A stretch of DNA of 64,000 nucleotides from Muribaculaceae bacterium. GTDB lineage: Bacteria; Bacteroidota; Bacteroidia; Bacteroidales; Muribaculaceae. A model generated the notes under the pieces. The model ran no database searches and had not been told where the DNA came from. It saw only the letters and a list, made by a program, of their open reading frames with translations. Positions 50,581-59,035 of this stretch are shown here, one piece after another. Location: positions 706,349 through 770,348 of the forward strand of contig JAMPAK010000001.1 in NCBI GenBank assembly GCA_023667285.1, in the 5' to 3' direction. The stretch's first letter is position 1. Each line of letters opens with the position of its first letter. The translations under genes and the position numbers were made by a program.

Positions 50581-52461
50581 TTATCGTCCTAAAAGTAAGA
50601 GGAGTATATTTATGTCGGCCGGAGAGATGCCTGGGATTCTTGAAGCCTGGGCTACGGTCTCGGGATCAATTCGCTCGAGTTTCTGCCTTGCCTCAGTTGA
50701 GAGCGACCTGACTGCTGAGTAATCAATCTTTCCCTTAAGTTTGAGATTCTCGAGGCGATGAAGTTTTGCGGCATTGTCCTGCTCGCGCTTTATGTAACCC
50801 TGATATTTGAGCAGGATTTCTGCGGCCTCTACAATCTCGTCGCGACGCTCGGCCTCGATGTTCTCATAGATGAATCTTCTTAACTCGGGAATGTTCTTAT
50901 CCAGGACATCAATTGTTATCCCCGGGCGCAGCAAGAGGGCTTCGAGTTTCACACCCTGTTTGAGCGGCTGCTCACCTATTTTCTCGAGCCATGGATTAGC
51001 CGCAGCCATACTGACAGAGTGAGAGCGCACGAAATCTATCAGAGCGTCGCGCTGCGCGCGCTTGCTTTCCATGAGTCGGTAGCGCTCCTCCGTTGCCAAC
51101 CCTATGGCATATGCACGCGGAGTGAGGCGCATATCCGCGTCATCTTGTCTGAGAAGAATCCTGTATTCAGCCCGAGATGTGAACATTCTGTATGGCTCAT
51201 CGACACCTTTGGTGACAAGGTCGTCAATCAACACACCTATGTATGCCTCGTCACGGCTCAACGTCAGGCACCCCTCCCCTTTCACGGCGAGTGCGGCATT
51301 AATTCCGGCAATCAAACCTTGTCCGGCTGCCTCCTCATATCCGGTTGTGCCGTTGACCTGACCTGCGAAATAGAGCCCTCCCACAATCTTGGTCTCGAGC
51401 GTATGATGGAGCTGGGTCGGGTCGAAGAAGTCATATTCTATGGCATAGCCCGGACGGAAAAGTTGGACGTCTCTCAATGCAGGAATGGACTGGAGCGCCT
51501 CAAACTGGATATTTATTGGGAGCGAAGATGAGAATCCGTTGAGATAATATTCGGTAGTTGTCTCCCCTTCCGGCTCAAGGAAAAGCTGATGTTCCTCCTT
51601 GTCGGCAAAGGTGACTATCTTGGTCTCGATGCTCGGGCAATAGCGAGGTCCGATACTCGTGATCTGTCCGTTGTAGAGCGGAGATTCCGGAAGCCCCTTT
51701 CGCAATATCTCGTGGGTCTCCTTATTGGTATAGACCGTGTGGCAGGGCCGTTGTTTGAGCGTTCGCCTCACTTCCGGAAGATATGAGAACTTATGCTCAT
51801 CAGTGTCCCCCTCCTGGAGAGTGGTCTTCGTGAAATCGACTGAGCGTCCGTCGATGCGCACAGGCGTTCCGGTCTTCATACGATCCGCCTTGAAGCCTAG
51901 GCCCACTAACTGTTCAGTCAGGCCTCGTGCAGGAGGCTCTGCCACGCGGCCACCTTCGATTTTCACCGGACCTGTGTGCATGAGTCCATTGAGGAAAGTC
52001 CCGGCCGTCACCACCACACATTTGGCTTTGAAGGTCACTCCGAGAGCAGTGACAACTCCTGCCACATGGCCATCCTCGATGATGAGATTCCTCACGGAAT
52101 CCTGCCACATGCAGAGTCCCGGTGTATTCTCAAGAATGCCTCGCCACGTCAGCGAGAACACCATTCTGTCAGCCTGTGCGCGCGGACTCCACATGGCCGG
52201 CCCCTTTGAGCGGTTGAGCATGCGGAACTGAATTGACGAGAGGTCTGTCACGACTCCCATCATACCGCCCATGGCATCAATCTCGCGCACAATCTGCCCC
52301 TTGGCAATCCCGCCCACAGCAGGATTGCAACTCATTTGGGCTATCTTGTTCATGTCGATGGTTATCAGCAGGGTCGAGGCTCCAAGATGCGCAGCGGCAT
52401 GGGCAGCCTCACATCCGGCATGTCCCGCCCCTACGACAATCACATCGTATTCAAATTTCAT
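50581..52461 (-). CDS. mnmG: tRNA uridine 5-carboxymethylaminomethyl modification enzyme
   Basis: A 626-residue FAD-dependent enzyme (GidA) that with MnmE modifies the wobble uridine of several tRNAs. The FAD-binding GAGHAGCEAAHAAA is near the start; CNPAVGGIAKGQIVREIDAMGG and the C-terminal helical domain are present (PGISPADINILLLLLGR at the end). Length is typical. It starts 2 nt after the ybeY stop, so the two share a transcript, and apt follows. Confidence 0.96.
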   Translation of the reverse strand: MKFEYDVIVVGAGHAGCEAAHAAAHLGASTLLITIDMNKIAQMSCNPAVGGIAKGQIVREIDAMGGMMGVVTDLSSIQFRMLNRSKGPAMWSPRAQADRMVFSLTWRGILENTPGLCMWQDSVRNLIIEDGHVAGVVTALGVTFKAKCVVVTAGTFLNGLMHTGPVKIEGGRVAEPPARGLTEQLVGLGFKADRMKTGTPVRIDGRSVDFTKTTLQEGDTDEHKFSYLPEVRRTLKQRPCHTVYTNKETHEILRKGLPESPLYNGQITSIGPRYCPSIETKIVTFADKEEHQLFLEPEGETTTEYYLNGFSSSLPINIQFEALQSIPALRDVQLFRPGYAIEYDFFDPTQLHHTLETKIVGGLYFAGQVNGTTGYEEAAGQGLIAGINAALAVKGEGCLTLSRDEAYIGVLIDDLVTKGVDEPYRMFTSRAEYRILLRQDDADMRLTPRAYAIGLATEERYRLMESKRAQRDALIDFVRSHSVSMAAANPWLEKIGEQPLKQGVKLEALLLRPGITIDVLDKNIPELRRFIYENIEAERRDEIVEAAEILLKYQGYIKREQDNAAKLHRLENLKLKGKIDYSAVRSLSTEARQKLERIDPETVAQASRIPGISPADINILLLLLGR

Positions 52462-52463
52462 TT

Positions 52464-52898
52464 TCAGTTGTTTATATTATCAAGCAGGACGAGCGCATCG
52501 TCCTCGTGTGCCTCCATGATTTCCCTCTCGCCCGGTCCCTTGTCATTGATTCCGCAGAGATGCAGCACACCGTGGATGATGACTCTTCGGAGTTCGCGGT
52601 CATAATTAACACCTAAGGTCTCGGCATTAGAGGCAACCGTTTCGAGCGAAATGAACATGTCGCCACTGATCATTCGCCCGCGCGAATAGTCGAATGTGAT
52701 TATATCCGTGAAATAGTCGTGCTGCAGAAACTCAAGGTTCACCTCGAGGATTTTCTTGTCATCGCAGAAGATGTAGGTCAACGGGCCGACTATCCTGTCA
52801 TGTCGGCCGGCCACCTCCTTTATCCACGCCTCGATTCGGGCTGTGTCAATCGCCGGCATCTCAATACCGTCTGTTAGCCATTCTATCGGGTTCTTCAT
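52464..52898 (-). CDS. ybeY: Endoribonuclease YbeY
   Basis: A 144-residue metal-dependent RNase for rRNA maturation and quality control. The zinc motif reads HGVLHLCGINDKG: two histidines of the H-x3-H-x5-H motif are present and the third position is an aspartate. ATG 52898 is selected; the frame is open to 52973, but the -7 box at 52904-52911 lies inside that extension. It is the first gene of a ybeY-mnmG-apt unit. Confidence 0.92.
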   Translation of the reverse strand: MKNPIEWLTDGIEMPAIDTARIEAWIKEVAGRHDRIVGPLTYIFCDDKKILEVNLEFLQHDYFTDIITFDYSRGRMISGDMFISLETVASNAETLGVNYDRELRRVIIHGVLHLCGINDKGPGEREIMEAHEDDALVLLDNINN

Positions 52899-52903
52899 AT
52901 CTG

Positions 52904-52934
52904 CAAAGTTACAGAAATTTTCAAATTTTGGCAA
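52904..52934 (-). promoter_or_regulatory. ybeY promoter
   Basis: Minus-strand TAACTTTG (52911-52904) with TTG 20 nt upstream (52934-52932). Only 5 nt separate the box from the ATG at 52898. Confidence 0.7.
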
Positions 52935-53103
52935 TAAACGCCCCGTCCGATTTTTTTGGAGAGAAAAAAACAAAGGCCAAAAATTAGGTTATTCATCTGT
53001 TTATCAATTGGTTATGCAAATATTAACCCTCTGAGATTTAAATATTTGGGTTGATCAAGCCATCCGTCCATGAATTTTCGATTCTCAAGTCCGATTAATT
53101 TAC

Positions 53104-53111
53104 TATCTTTG
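53104..53111 (+). promoter_or_regulatory. -7 box of the radical SAM gene
   Basis: TATCTTTG ending 5 nt before ATG 53117. Confidence 0.65.
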
Positions 53112-53116
53112 CAGGC

Positions 53117-53896
53117 ATGCAACGAGTACTCTTTCATACCACCATTTTCGGTCCTATCCACTCTCGACGGCTTGGTGTCTCGCTCGGAATAAACCTCACT
53201 CCAAACGACGGCAAGATCTGCACCTTCGACTGCCTCTATTGTGAGGCAGGCTTCAACGCGCAGGGCCCCGGCACGACAGGATTTGCTCCACGCAAAGAAG
53301 TGGCGCGTTTGCTTCGTGAGAAACTCTCGGCCATGCGGGGAGCCGGCGAGCCGCTTGATGTCATCACCTTCTCGGGCAACGGTGAGCCGACACTTCATCC
53401 CGACTTTCCCGAAATCATAGACGACACCTTGAGGCTACGTGACGAATACTATCCCTCGGCTAAGGTGAGCGTCCTCTCAAACTCCACACGCATCTTCACT
53501 CCCGCTGTCGCCGAGGCGCTCGACCGTGTCGACAATAACATCCTCAAGCTCGATTCAGCCATCACAACCACCATGAGAGCGCTCGACCGCCCTACCCTAC
53601 CCCACCTCACATCAGAGAAAATTATCGAAGGGCTGCGCGCGTTCTCTGGCCGCTGCATCATCCAGACGCTCCTTGTCCGCGGCGAGTATGAGGGTCGCGT
53701 GATTGACAACACTACCCCTGAGGAGATAGAAGCGCTTATCAGGGCATATGCCAAGATTGGACCACGCGAGGTGATGCTCTATTCAATCGACCGCAAGACC
53801 CCGGCCGAGCATCTGGCCAAGGTGAGCCGTGAGGAGCTCGACAAAATCGCGACACAGATCACATCAGCCACCGGGATTAAAGTTGAAACAGTCTGA
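53117..53896 (+). CDS. Radical SAM protein (COG0731-like)
   Basis: A 259-residue radical SAM protein. The iron-sulfur cysteines are in CTFDCLYCEAG (CxxxCxxC, about 36-43), followed by the GGEP-type motif SGNGEPTLH near 95-103. The N-terminal FGPIHSRRLGVSLGINLTP is typical of the group that resembles tRNA wyosine-type enzymes but lacks its extra domains. The reaction is unknown. It is divergent from ybeY and its downstream neighbour, an LD-carboxypeptidase, starts 25 nt after it. Confidence 0.82.
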   Translation: MQRVLFHTTIFGPIHSRRLGVSLGINLTPNDGKICTFDCLYCEAGFNAQGPGTTGFAPRKEVARLLREKLSAMRGAGEPLDVITFSGNGEPTLHPDFPEIIDDTLRLRDEYYPSAKVSVLSNSTRIFTPAVAEALDRVDNNILKLDSAITTTMRALDRPTLPHLTSEKIIEGLRAFSGRCIIQTLLVRGEYEGRVIDNTTPEEIEALIRAYAKIGPREVMLYSIDRKTPAEHLAKVSREELDKIATQITSATGIKVETV

Positions 53897-53921
53897 ACCT
53901 CTCATCCCCCACCCTATCGCT

Positions 53922-54818
53922 ATGCTCACACCAAAGCCACTAAAACGCGGCGACAGGATAGCCATCCTCTCCCCCGCATCCATAATAAAGCCCCAGGTGG
54001 TGTATGAGACAATGAATGTCCTTGCCGACGAGGGTTGGTCTGTCCATGTCGGCCACCATACCTTCGACCGTTTCGGGACATATGCGGGCACCGATGACAA
54101 CCGCTACGCCGACCTTGAGGACGCACTGCTCGACCCGGACACCAGGGCCATCATCTGCTCGCGTGGCGGATATGGCGCGGTCCATCTTCTGGAGCGCCTC
54201 AGCAAACTTCCACTGAAAGATGACCCGAAATGGATTGTGGGCTACTCAGACATCACCGCCCTCCACTCATTGATGTCGGCCAACGGAATCCAGAGCATCC
54301 ATGCTCCCATGTGCAAGCATATCGCCACACACAAGGGGCGCGACGCAGACTCGCGCCGTCTCTTCTCTCTGCTGCGCGGCGAGAATCCCCCCGTCAACTT
54401 CCCCGCTCACAGGCTCAATCGGCCCGGCACTGTCACCGCACCGCTCCTGGGTGGAAACCTCGCCGTGGCCGCCGGACTCCTCTCCACTCCCTATTCGCCC
54501 TTCCGTCCCGGCTCAATCCTGTTCATCGAGGATATAGCCGAACCTATATATAAGGTGGAGCGTATCTTCTATACACTTCGCCTGAGTGGAGTGCTGGGCT
54601 CCCTTGGCGGACTCATCGTGGGACGGTTCACAGACTATACGCCTGACCGCGACAATGAGTCGATGGAGATGATGATATCGCGCATCACGGAGGAATATGG
54701 TTATCCCATTGCCTTCGGCGCGCCCATAGGACACGTGGACCACAATATCCCGATGCTTTGCTCGTCAGTCTCAACCCTCACGGTCGGCCACTCAGGTGCT
54801 ACCCTTGTCCAAACATGA
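53922..54818 (+). CDS. LD-carboxypeptidase (peptidase S66 family)
   Basis: A 298-residue cytoplasmic serine peptidase that trims the terminal D-Ala of murein tetrapeptides during cell wall recycling. The catalytic serine is expected in VGYSDITALH near 114; the RGGYGAVHLLERL oxyanion region and FIEDIAEPIYKVER with the glutamate are also seen, as is the histidine region GAPIGHVDHN. ATG 53922 is the family start; a longer frame from 53829 overlaps the radical SAM gene. Confidence 0.88.
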   Translation: MLTPKPLKRGDRIAILSPASIIKPQVVYETMNVLADEGWSVHVGHHTFDRFGTYAGTDDNRYADLEDALLDPDTRAIICSRGGYGAVHLLERLSKLPLKDDPKWIVGYSDITALHSLMSANGIQSIHAPMCKHIATHKGRDADSRRLFSLLRGENPPVNFPAHRLNRPGTVTAPLLGGNLAVAAGLLSTPYSPFRPGSILFIEDIAEPIYKVERIFYTLRLSGVLGSLGGLIVGRFTDYTPDRDNESMEMMISRITEEYGYPIAFGAPIGHVDHNIPMLCSSVSTLTVGHSGATLVQT

Positions 54819-54914
54819 ACATCTCTGCTCCCCAATGTGTTGATATTAAGAGCGTGGATATGTGATTTTAAGTTTTTTAATTAAATTAAGTGAAAAACAT
54901 TAAGGAAAATCATC

Positions 54915-54922
54915 TAACTTTG
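54915..54922 (+). promoter_or_regulatory. -7 box of the FKBP cluster
   Basis: TAACTTTG, 62 nt before ATG 54985. No strong -33 TTTG. Confidence 0.6.
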
Positions 54923-54984
54923 CAAGTTGAATCACACCCGCTCTCCACAAAGACACTTCAACCCAACACAATTTTTATCCAATT

Positions 54985-55602
54985 ATGGAACAGAAAGAAT
55001 TTGACCGTATCAGTTATGCCCTCGGCCTCAGCATGGGCCACAACTTCCGTGCGAGCGGGATTGAGAAAATCAATGTCCAGGACTTTGCCGACGGAGTGGC
55101 CGCTGTCTTCTACGGGTCGGAACCCAAGATGACATATGATGACGCCAAGGCTGAGATTCAGAAATTCTTCACCGAGCTTGAGGCCCTCCAGCAGGCTGAG
55201 GCCGCCAAGATGGGCGAGATCAACGAGGCTGCCGGCAAGAAATATCTTGAGGAAAACGGCAAGCGCCCCGAGGTCAAGACTCTCCCCTCAGGACTCCAGT
55301 ATGAGGTGATCACCGAGGGTGACGGCCCCATGCCCAAATCGACAGACCGCGTAGAGGTACACTATACAGGCAAACTTGTCGACGGAACCGTCTTCGACAG
55401 CTCTGTCGACAGAGGTGTGCCTGCGACATTTGGTGTCACACAAGTCATCCCCGGATGGGTCGAGGCACTCCAGCTCATGAAGGCCGGCTCAAAGTGGCGT
55501 CTCTTCATCCCCTCTCAGCTTGCCTACGGTCCTCAGGGCGCAGGCCCCATCGGTCCCAACTCCACCCTTATCTTCGACGTAGAACTTCTCAGAGTCCTCT
55601 GA
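54985..55602 (+). CDS. FKBP-type peptidyl-prolyl isomerase, cytoplasmic
   Basis: A 205-residue isomerase with an N-terminal FKBP-N dimerisation helix region (about 5-105, SYALGLSMGHNF) and a C-terminal FKBP domain (about 115-205). Active-site positions are conserved (VHYTG, VFDSS, VIPGWVEAL, LAYG). No signal peptide, so cytoplasmic. It speeds prolyl bond rotation. First of three FKBP genes in a row. Confidence 0.9.
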   Translation: MEQKEFDRISYALGLSMGHNFRASGIEKINVQDFADGVAAVFYGSEPKMTYDDAKAEIQKFFTELEALQQAEAAKMGEINEAAGKKYLEENGKRPEVKTLPSGLQYEVITEGDGPMPKSTDRVEVHYTGKLVDGTVFDSSVDRGVPATFGVTQVIPGWVEALQLMKAGSKWRLFIPSQLAYGPQGAGPIGPNSTLIFDVELLRVL

Positions 55603-55614
55603 TAAGTCGCATAT

Positions 55615-56397
55615 ATGAAACGTACTCTCTTCATCCTCATAGCCTCGGCACTGCTCGGATTCTCAGTCCGGGCGGCCGAGCCTTCTGACTCCCTTGCCTC
55701 GGCACTCGCCACATATTGGGGCACAGCCGTCAACATGAACACCCTCTCCTCAGCCGAGAAGGATGCATTCTTGAAGGGATTTGAGGAAAACTTCCCTGAC
55801 ACAGACTCCCTGAAAGTGCAGTATCTCCGGGGAGCCTCACTCGCCTCGACAATAGCCCGCTCACTCATGGAGGCGGCCTCGATAGGACTCGAGGTGTCGC
55901 CAGAGCGATTGGGTAGCGAGTTGGTCAAAGTGCTCCGTGGAGGGTCGACAGGTTTCACACCTCAGACCGCACAGGCCTATATCGACAGACAAGTTGCCCC
56001 TGAGGAAGCCCGTGAGTTCTCTCCGGAGTCGCAGACTCAGTTCGTAGCCGAGATGGCCAAAGCACCCGGGGCAGTGACAACCCCCTCCGGCCTTGTGTTC
56101 CAAGTCATCACCGAGGGTGAGGGTCCCATGCCAGTCGACGGCCAGACTGTCTCTGTGACTTACATCGGCCGTCTGAGCGACGGCTCTGTGTTTGACTCGA
56201 CCGACACTCCTATCGACCTAAATGTCAGCGGCGTCGTCGCCGGGTTCTCTGAAGGCCTAAAGATGATGAAGCCGGGTGGAAAATATCGCATAGTGATGCC
56301 GGCTGCGCTGGGCTATGGAGAGCGTGGCGCCGGAGGAGGCGTCATTCCTCCCGGAGCCGCCATCGACTTCACGGTCAATCTGATAGGGATAAAATGA
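55615..56397 (+). CDS. FKBP-type peptidyl-prolyl isomerase, periplasmic
   Basis: A 260-residue protein with a signal peptide (about 1-21, ending RAAE), an N-terminal helical FKBP-N-like part and a C-terminal FKBP domain (about 165-260). Active-site tyrosine and FD pair are kept (VTYIGR, VFDST), the central tryptophan is replaced by phenylalanine (VVAGFSEGL), and the loop has ALGYGERGAGGG. It starts 12 nt after the first FKBP gene. Confidence 0.88.
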   Translation: MKRTLFILIASALLGFSVRAAEPSDSLASALATYWGTAVNMNTLSSAEKDAFLKGFEENFPDTDSLKVQYLRGASLASTIARSLMEAASIGLEVSPERLGSELVKVLRGGSTGFTPQTAQAYIDRQVAPEEAREFSPESQTQFVAEMAKAPGAVTTPSGLVFQVITEGEGPMPVDGQTVSVTYIGRLSDGSVFDSTDTPIDLNVSGVVAGFSEGLKMMKPGGKYRIVMPAALGYGERGAGGGVIPPGAAIDFTVNLIGIK

Positions 56398-56455
56398 CAC
56401 AGGCGTCAATCTTGGACAATATAAATCTGAAATCCATTAACAAATCAATATCAAA

Positions 56456-57367
56456 ATGAAAAAAATCATTCTGGCATGCGGTGTTGCCGCAGCCATTCTC
56501 GGAGTTTCCTCATGCTCCAACTCATCTTCAAACGGGGGTGACTCAGCCTTTGGCGATTCACTCTCAACCGCATTCGGCGAGAGCCAGGGTCTGCGTCTTG
56601 CAAACGACTATGCCACCCAGCTGGCACCTGAGGATCAGGCCAAGATGAAGAAGGATGACATTCTTCGCGGCCTCAAGCAGGTCATCATGGTCGACACCAC
56701 CCAGCAGGGCTATCTCACAGGTCTGAGCTTTGGCCTCAATCTCGCAGGCCAGCTGATGCGCTATGAGCAGGCCGGCATCAAGATTGACCGCGCTAAGGTG
56801 TATGAGGCATATGCCAAGGCTTTCATGAACGACACTGTCAGCATGGAGCAGCTCCGCGATGCTCAGGGTGCATTCCAGATTCTCGCACAGGAGGCCCAGC
56901 AGAAGATGATGGAGTTCTATGACGCTCAGGAGAAGGCTGCCAAGGAGGCAAAGGCAAACTCACCCGAGGCCAAGAAGAACGCCGAGGAAGGCGCTGAGTT
57001 CATCAAGAAGGTCACATCATCCGATCCTTCAGTCAAGGTTCTTCCTTCAGGACTCGCCTATAAGGTGGTCAACGAAGGTTCAGGTCCCGCGGTTGGCGAG
57101 GGAGGCTCAGCCACAGTCAAGTATGAGGGCAAACTCGTGGACGGCACACAGTTTGACGCTAACGAGGATGGAATCCGCTTCAACACACGCAACGTGGTTC
57201 CCGGCTTTGGCGAGGGTCTCTCAATGATGAAGAAGGGCTCCAAGTATATCCTCTACATCCCCGGCGACCTCGCTTATGGCGTGGACGGCGCTCCCGGTGC
57301 GGGCATCGGTCCCAATGCAACTCTTATCTTCGAGGTTGAAGTCCTCGAGGTAGAGCCTGCCAAGTAA
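56456..57367 (+). CDS. FKBP-type peptidyl-prolyl isomerase, lipoprotein
   Basis: A 303-residue isomerase with a lipoprotein signal (GVSSC, cysteine near residue 21), then a serine- and asparagine-rich spacer, an FKBP-N helical domain with alanine-, lysine- and glutamate-rich helices (about 120-190) and a C-terminal FKBP domain (about 210-300; VKYEGK, FDANEDG, VVPGFGEGL). It is 58 nt after the second FKBP gene. The predicted location is anchored in the envelope. The gene ends just before a merged terminator and promoter. Confidence 0.88.
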   Translation: MKKIILACGVAAAILGVSSCSNSSSNGGDSAFGDSLSTAFGESQGLRLANDYATQLAPEDQAKMKKDDILRGLKQVIMVDTTQQGYLTGLSFGLNLAGQLMRYEQAGIKIDRAKVYEAYAKAFMNDTVSMEQLRDAQGAFQILAQEAQQKMMEFYDAQEKAAKEAKANSPEAKKNAEEGAEFIKKVTSSDPSVKVLPSGLAYKVVNEGSGPAVGEGGSATVKYEGKLVDGTQFDANEDGIRFNTRNVVPGFGEGLSMMKKGSKYILYIPGDLAYGVDGAPGAGIGPNATLIFEVEVLEVEPAK

Positions 57368-57396
57368 GGCAATACACACGGACAACTCATTTAATT

Positions 57397-57432
57397 CCCC
57401 GTTGGTCTTTGGCCGAACGGGGAGTTTTTTTT
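57397..57432 (+). terminator. Terminator of the FKBP cluster, carrying the next gene's -33 box in its loop
   Basis: Stem CCCCGTT / AACGGGG with an inner GGTC / GGCC part, then eight T (57425-57432). The loop contains TTTG (57408-57411), which is the -33 element for the DUF1573 gene. Confidence 0.85.
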
Positions 57433-57439
57433 ATATTTG
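57408..57439 (+). promoter_or_regulatory. Promoter of the DUF1573 genes, merged with the upstream terminator
   Basis: TTTG at 57408-57411 in the terminator loop and TATATTTG at 57432-57439, starting in the T-tract, spaced exactly 20 nt. Same design as at 20881-20927. Confidence 0.75.
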
Positions 57440-57490
57440 CAGTGTGAACATCATCCGACAGGGGATTGTATTAAAAAGAAAACCATCAAT

Positions 57491-57868
57491 ATGCGTCATA
57501 TCATCCTTTCGCTTGCTCTCATTCTCGCCTCACTCACGGCCATGGCTCGCGGCGAGGTGGATTTCTCCGTGAAAAATGTTGACTTCGGCACGGTCAAGTC
57601 AGACGGAGGTACCGTGGTGATGAGGTTTCCGTTTGTCAACACCGGCGACGAGCCGGTAGGCATAGTGACCGTGACCAACGGTGGCTGCGGATGCACGAAG
57701 CCTGAATTCCCACAGCAGCCCATCAAGCCAGGCGAGAAGGGGGAGATTGTGATCAGATTCAATCCCTCGACATTCAGGGGCGAAGTGAACCGCAGCGTCA
57801 AGGTGCAGCTCACGTCACAGAAAAAGCGTCTCAAACTCACATTCTCCGGTGTTGTTGTCCCGAAATAA
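57491..57868 (+). CDS. Secreted DUF1573 protein (125 aa)
   Basis: A 125-residue protein with a signal peptide (about 1-18) and a single DUF1573 domain, an Ig-like fold of unknown function frequent in Bacteroidetes. The family motif TNGGCGCTKPEFPQQPIKPGEKGEIV with a CxC pair is near 65-90. ATG 57491 starts the signal peptide; the frame is open to 57437, inside the promoter. It is 39 nt before a larger DUF1573 protein. Confidence 0.82.
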   Translation: MRHIILSLALILASLTAMARGEVDFSVKNVDFGTVKSDGGTVVMRFPFVNTGDEPVGIVTVTNGGCGCTKPEFPQQPIKPGEKGEIVIRFNPSTFRGEVNRSVKVQLTSQKKRLKLTFSGVVVPK

Positions 57869-57907
57869 AGGCTACAAGCGCCCCCCTTTTCAATCACTCT
57901 AAGCCTC

Positions 57908-58984
57908 ATGTTTCAACGTATACTAAACATACTCCTCCTCTTGCTCCCTGCCATCGTCTTTGCCGATGGCGTCTGGGAGACGCAGACCCACGATTTCGGT
58001 GCCTTTGATGAGGATATGGGCGTGGTCTACTGCGAGTTCCGCCTTGTCAATGAGGGCGCGGAGCCAATCTCGATAATGAGCGCCCGTGCCAACTGCGGAT
58101 GTACACGCCCGGAATATTCCACGGCGCCAGTGGCTCCAGGAGATACAGCCGTTATAAGGGTTGGCTATGACCCAAAGGGGCGTCCCGGACGCTTCCAGAA
58201 GCAGGTTACAGTCGATTGCAGCGCGCCCCCGCTGCGCACACGCCTCACCATCTGCGGCACCGTGATAGGCTCGGGCAACACGCTGCGCTCACGCTTTCCG
58301 GTCGAGGCAGGCCCGGTGAGGATGCGCACAACCACAATCCCATATGGCAAAGTTCTCAAGGGGAAATCTCCGGGTCAGTATGTCGAGGCATACAACGCAT
58401 CATCTGACACCATCCGCCCCAAGGTCATATCCTCGCCGAAATATATCAATGTCATAGTCCAGCCGGCCACGGTGCCTCCGGGCGAGCAATTCATCCTCTC
58501 CACAATCTTCCACACCGACGCCACGCGCGAGTGGGGAATACTGACAGACTCCATACTCCTCTCCCCTTCAGGCACATCTGGAGAGGAACCGCTAAAGATT
58601 GAGACAGTGGCCATTGTCTCTGAGGACTTCAGCCGGCTCACGGACGAGCAGCGCGCCAAGGCTCCCCACATTGACACCTCGGTCACAGCGCTCGACCTTG
58701 AACGGGTCAGCCGTACAGACAGCCCCTCACGCCATTACTTTGAGATCATCAATAGAGGGAAGACACCCCTCATCATACGCCGAATATCATGTCCTGACCC
58801 TGCAGTGACCGTCACGCTCAAGGAGACCAAGATCAAGCCCGGGAAGAAAGCCCGTGTGGATGTCTCCGTCGACCCCTCGAAGATTGGCCGTACCGAACTT
58901 CTCAATGCGCGCATCAACATCATTGCAAACGACCCTGACAACCCCTCAACCATGGTTCGTGTTGTCGCCGAGGTCAAAGACTGA
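57908..58984 (+). CDS. Secreted protein with repeated DUF1573-like domains (358 aa)
   Basis: A 358-residue protein with a signal peptide (about 1-19) and about three Ig-like units. The first is a clear DUF1573 domain (MSARANCGCTRPEYSTAPVAPGD near 58-80 with CxC); the others are more diverged (VNVIVQPATVPPGEQF-type and the C-terminal IKPGKKARVDVSVDPSK). Function unknown; probably periplasmic or surface. It shares the transcript of the smaller DUF1573 gene. Confidence 0.8.
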   Translation: MFQRILNILLLLLPAIVFADGVWETQTHDFGAFDEDMGVVYCEFRLVNEGAEPISIMSARANCGCTRPEYSTAPVAPGDTAVIRVGYDPKGRPGRFQKQVTVDCSAPPLRTRLTICGTVIGSGNTLRSRFPVEAGPVRMRTTTIPYGKVLKGKSPGQYVEAYNASSDTIRPKVISSPKYINVIVQPATVPPGEQFILSTIFHTDATREWGILTDSILLSPSGTSGEEPLKIETVAIVSEDFSRLTDEQRAKAPHIDTSVTALDLERVSRTDSPSRHYFEIINRGKTPLIIRRISCPDPAVTVTLKETKIKPGKKARVDVSVDPSKIGRTELLNARINIIANDPDNPSTMVRVVAEVKD

Positions 58985-59035
58985 CAGGCAGAGACACTAC
59001 CCTCTCCCCCACCCTCACCGCTCAACTTCACTCAA

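Noticed and set aside
54890..55132. 80-codon open frame upstream of the first FKBP gene
   Set aside because: Covers the promoter and the start of the FKBP gene in another frame; no features.
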